Below are positions 62,519 to 64,000 of a DNA stretch of 64,000 bases, one piece after another (position 1 is the first letter of the stretch; every line of letters starts with the position of its first letter). The DNA is taken from positions 1 through 64,000 of the IMG/VR virus record IMGVR_UViG_3300020190_000007. One strand, given 5' to 3'. The translations under genes were made by a program, and so were the position numbers. The notes under the pieces are model-generated. The model was not told the origin of the DNA and ran no database searches. It saw only the letters and a program-made list of their open reading frames with translations. The DNA comes from a virus.

Positions 62519-62565
62519 AAAAAAAGAAGAACTTGGACACGTGATTACAACTAGTGTCCAAGTTC
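62519..62565 (-). terminator. Intrinsic terminator after the SSB gene
   Basis: GAACTTGGACAC (62529-62540) and GTGTCCAAGTTC (62554-62565) make a perfect 12-bp stem with a 13-nt loop; the A-run 62519-62525 gives seven T on the coding strand. It stops SSB transcripts before uvsX and explains how SSB can be made separately. Confidence 0.9.
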
Positions 62566-62572
62566 GTTTTAA

Positions 62573-63430
62573 TTAGAATGGTAAATCGTCATCCCCATCC
62601 ATGTCTTCTTGTGGGTCAATTTGAGGAATTGATGTATTTGTTGGTGAAGATGGTTTAGACATTTCAATTTCTTGAGTAGAATTTGAAACGTATTTACCTG
62701 TAGTGGTGTCCCATCTTGGCACTTCACCTTTAGCAATCATTTCTAAATATTCTTCAGGTTTTTTAGAATACACATCAGACCAAATCAATTCATCATTAAT
62801 CCAAGAGTCCGCAATAACTGAATCACTATGTAGTGGAGATTGGTCCTCAGGGATGATAGATGTTATGGTGGTATATTCTCTACCGTTACCCGCCTTAGTT
62901 AGGTTTAGATTAATAATTAAATCCCTTCCCGTCTGTGAGTCAGTAATGTCGCCTTTATTTCTAAAAAGTGGTGCAATTTTATCTAAAACGCCTTCACTTT
63001 TAGTGTTTCTTTTGAATCTCCAAAATTTAACACCATCTTGTTCTCTATCTCTATCAATAACTTTTACAATATAGAACATTTTAGACCTGTATTGACGAGC
63101 TAAAATTGCGTCTTGTTCGTCACCTGTCATTTTTAATCCTTCGTGTACTTCGTTCAGTGGTGAGCGTTTACCCTCTTGGTTTGGGTCATAAAGTTTAACC
63201 CAATTACCATCAACCTGTACCTCATGGAAATACACGGGAACAAATGGACTACTACCGTCTTTGATAGGTAGGATTCTAATTCTTCTTTCACCGCTTCTTT
63301 CACCTTTTGGGAGGAGGGTGGTAAAATACTTTTTCATTCTATCCTCTTGGGATACCTTGTTTGCGTTGCCGCTTGCGACTTGTTTGTCTTTTTCGTACTG
63401 CGCCAGTACTGATTCTGTTGTTGACATCAT
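62573..63430 (-). CDS. gp32: Single-stranded DNA-binding protein (T4 gp32-like), Cys-free
   Basis: 285 residues. The N-terminal basic part has ERRIRILPIKDG and the core runs VYFHEVQVDGNWVKLYDP..., MFYIVKVIDRDREQDGVKFWRFKRN, IAPLFRNKGDITDSQTGRDLIINL, the order of the gp32 OB-fold. There is no cysteine, so the gp32 zinc site is lost. The linker is Ser/Thr/Pro-rich and the C-terminus is DPQEDMDGDDDLPF, which resembles the bacterial SSB tip (DDDIPF) rather than gp32. The start may be Met1 or Met2. It lies between two terminators. Confidence 0.85.
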   Translation of the reverse strand: MMSTTESVLAQYEKDKQVASGNANKVSQEDRMKKYFTTLLPKGERSGERRIRILPIKDGSSPFVPVYFHEVQVDGNWVKLYDPNQEGKRSPLNEVHEGLKMTGDEQDAILARQYRSKMFYIVKVIDRDREQDGVKFWRFKRNTKSEGVLDKIAPLFRNKGDITDSQTGRDLIINLNLTKAGNGREYTTITSIIPEDQSPLHSDSVIADSWINDELIWSDVYSKKPEEYLEMIAKGEVPRWDTTTGKYVSNSTQEIEMSKPSSPTNTSIPQIDPQEDMDGDDDLPF

Positions 63431-63478
63431 ATTTTTGTTTTTTAAAAGTTAGAAAATATTTCTATGTAAAGTATAAAC

Positions 63479-63516
63479 AAAAAAAGTCAGATTACAAAAT
63501 CTGACTCTCTTTTTTT
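63479..63516 (-). terminator. Intrinsic terminator upstream of the SSB gene
   Basis: AGTCAGATT (63485-63493) and AATCTGACT (63498-63506) form a perfect 9-bp stem with a 4-nt loop. T-runs flank it on both strands (A-run 63479-63485; T-run 63510-63516), so it can act either way. It ends the transcript of the DUF5856-like gene. Confidence 0.85.
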
Positions 63517-63538
63517 AAAATTTATTTTTAATGGTTAA

Positions 63539-63913
63539 TTACTCAAGAGTTAAAAGATACAGCAATTTATTCAATAAACCAAGTATCTCATCTCTTAAAT
63601 TTAACAAATCTGTGTCTAACCTATCATCTAAGTCATATGAAAACTCAATAAGGGCTTCAATACAAACTTTGACCATATCAACGGGATTAATCTCTGAAAT
63701 ATTTACTAAATTAATAGTTTTAGTATCCTCGTCAAGTGTAAACCTACCATATTTACCCATAGCAATCTCAACAAATTCGTCAATAGGCTCTGTTAAAGCA
63801 TCATAAGTTTTACCAAAAGCTTCGTGTCTAGCAATACCTTTTGTTTGAAAATGGTTTATTTTCATCTGTAATTGTAAACCTAACAATAAGTTTACTTTAG
63901 AACTCAAATTCAT
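63539..63913 (-). CDS. DUF5856-like helical protein (124 aa)
   Basis: A 124-residue all-helical protein: LLGLQLQMKINHFQTKGIARHEAFGKTYDALTEPIDEFVEIAMGKYGRF. The L-Q-x-Q-x-K-x-x-H-x-Q-T...R-H-x-A-x-G-x-x-Y pattern is what I recall for DUF5856 proteins of large phages, with a Dps/ferritin-like helical look. Function unknown. The start overlaps the truncated gene upstream by 17 bp. Confidence 0.7.
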   Translation of the reverse strand: MNLSSKVNLLLGLQLQMKINHFQTKGIARHEAFGKTYDALTEPIDEFVEIAMGKYGRFTLDEDTKTINLVNISEINPVDMVKVCIEALIEFSYDLDDRLDTDLLNLRDEILGLLNKLLYLLTLE

Positions 63914-64000
63914 CTTCCTCTGTTTCTGGATTAAAACTATCTCTTATTGTATCGTTTGAATAATCCTCAATATCTTGTTTTGTAAGTATGTATTCATTTT
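63897..64000 (-). CDS. 3' end of a truncated gene at the right edge
   Basis: An open frame enters from the right edge and ends at TAA 63897-63899. The last 33 codons end ETEEDEFEF, an acidic tail. The gene overlaps the DUF5856-like start by 17 bp. Acidic tails are common in phage replication proteins, but the fragment is too short to name. Confidence 0.6.
   Translation of the reverse strand, partial: NEYILTKQDIEDYSNDTIRDSFNPETEEDEFEF

Noticed and set aside
1-64000. tRNA genes, insertion sequences, attachment sites
   Set aside because: No cloverleaf, transposase or integrase motif, or duplicated att-like sequence was seen on reading both strands by eye; a covariance-model tRNA search was not possible.

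Overview
This 64 kb AT-rich window looks like part of a large tailed-phage genome (T4-like myovirus, possibly jumbo) rather than a bacterial chromosome. It has T4-type replication and recombination proteins (gp32-, gp41-, gp46-, gp47-, gp61- and UvsX-like), baseplate proteins of the gp6 and gp25 families, very long virion proteins, many tiny genes, and 1-20 bp overlaps or ATGA junctions with almost all genes on one strand. A Bacteroidota host is inferred, not shown. The grounds are a primary-sigma-like factor of Bacteroidota type, an Hc1/histone-H1-like protein, eukaryote/Bacteroidota-type NrdA/NrdB, a TTTG-N20-TAnnTTT promoter, and a general lack of Shine-Dalgarno sites.

Layout. 1-3982 (+): the 3' end of a glycan operon with a truncated gene, three glycosyltransferase-like proteins, an FkbM methyltransferase and a GDP-mannose 3,5-epimerase-like protein. 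It ends at a hairpin whose loop holds the stop codons of two convergent genes. 3976-6839 (-): glutaredoxin, thioredoxin, AAA+ ATPase, a small unknown and a DNA adenine methylase. 6924-7928: a hidden 55-aa gene (-) and two + strand genes. 7909-16378 (-): small unknowns, an Hc1-like protein, candidate virion or assembly proteins, a PGRP/amidase-fold protein, membrane proteins, a sigma factor and a spanin-like overlapping pair. 16401-24244 (-): ClpP, gp46/gp47-like SbcCD, PD-(D/E)XK nucleases, primase and a RuvC-like resolvase. 24283-55029 (-): about 31 kb of virion genes. Among them is a run of Cys-rich proteins with Pro/Thr/Ser linkers, including a 2,940-residue protein that is mostly VTPS repeats, followed by large baseplate or fibre proteins, gp6 and gp25. 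55179-64000 (-): NrdA, NrdB, gp41-like helicase, an unknown, FEN-type 5' nuclease, UvsX, gp32-like SSB, a DUF5856-like protein and a truncated gene.

How it fits together. The RNR with thioredoxin and glutaredoxin supplies dNTPs. Helicase, primase, SSB, UvsX, SbcCD-like, FEN and RuvC-like proteins form a replication and recombination set. The sigma factor probably redirects host RNA polymerase, and a TATTTATA element sits 4-16 nt before the start codons of five late-type genes, so it is a candidate late signal. The virion block probably builds the baseplate and a large adhesin array; the glycosyltransferases could decorate virion, DNA or host glycans.

Main points for a second look: the giant repeat protein with synonymously scrambled codons and an acidic-to-basic gradient; the TATTTATA element; an A10 run that may hide a frameshifted C-terminus; a zinc-ligand-less amidase-fold protein; a cysteine-free gp32 with a bacterial-SSB-like DDDLPF tail; and the stop-codon-in-loop terminator. 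All assignments come from reading motifs by eye; no database search was run.
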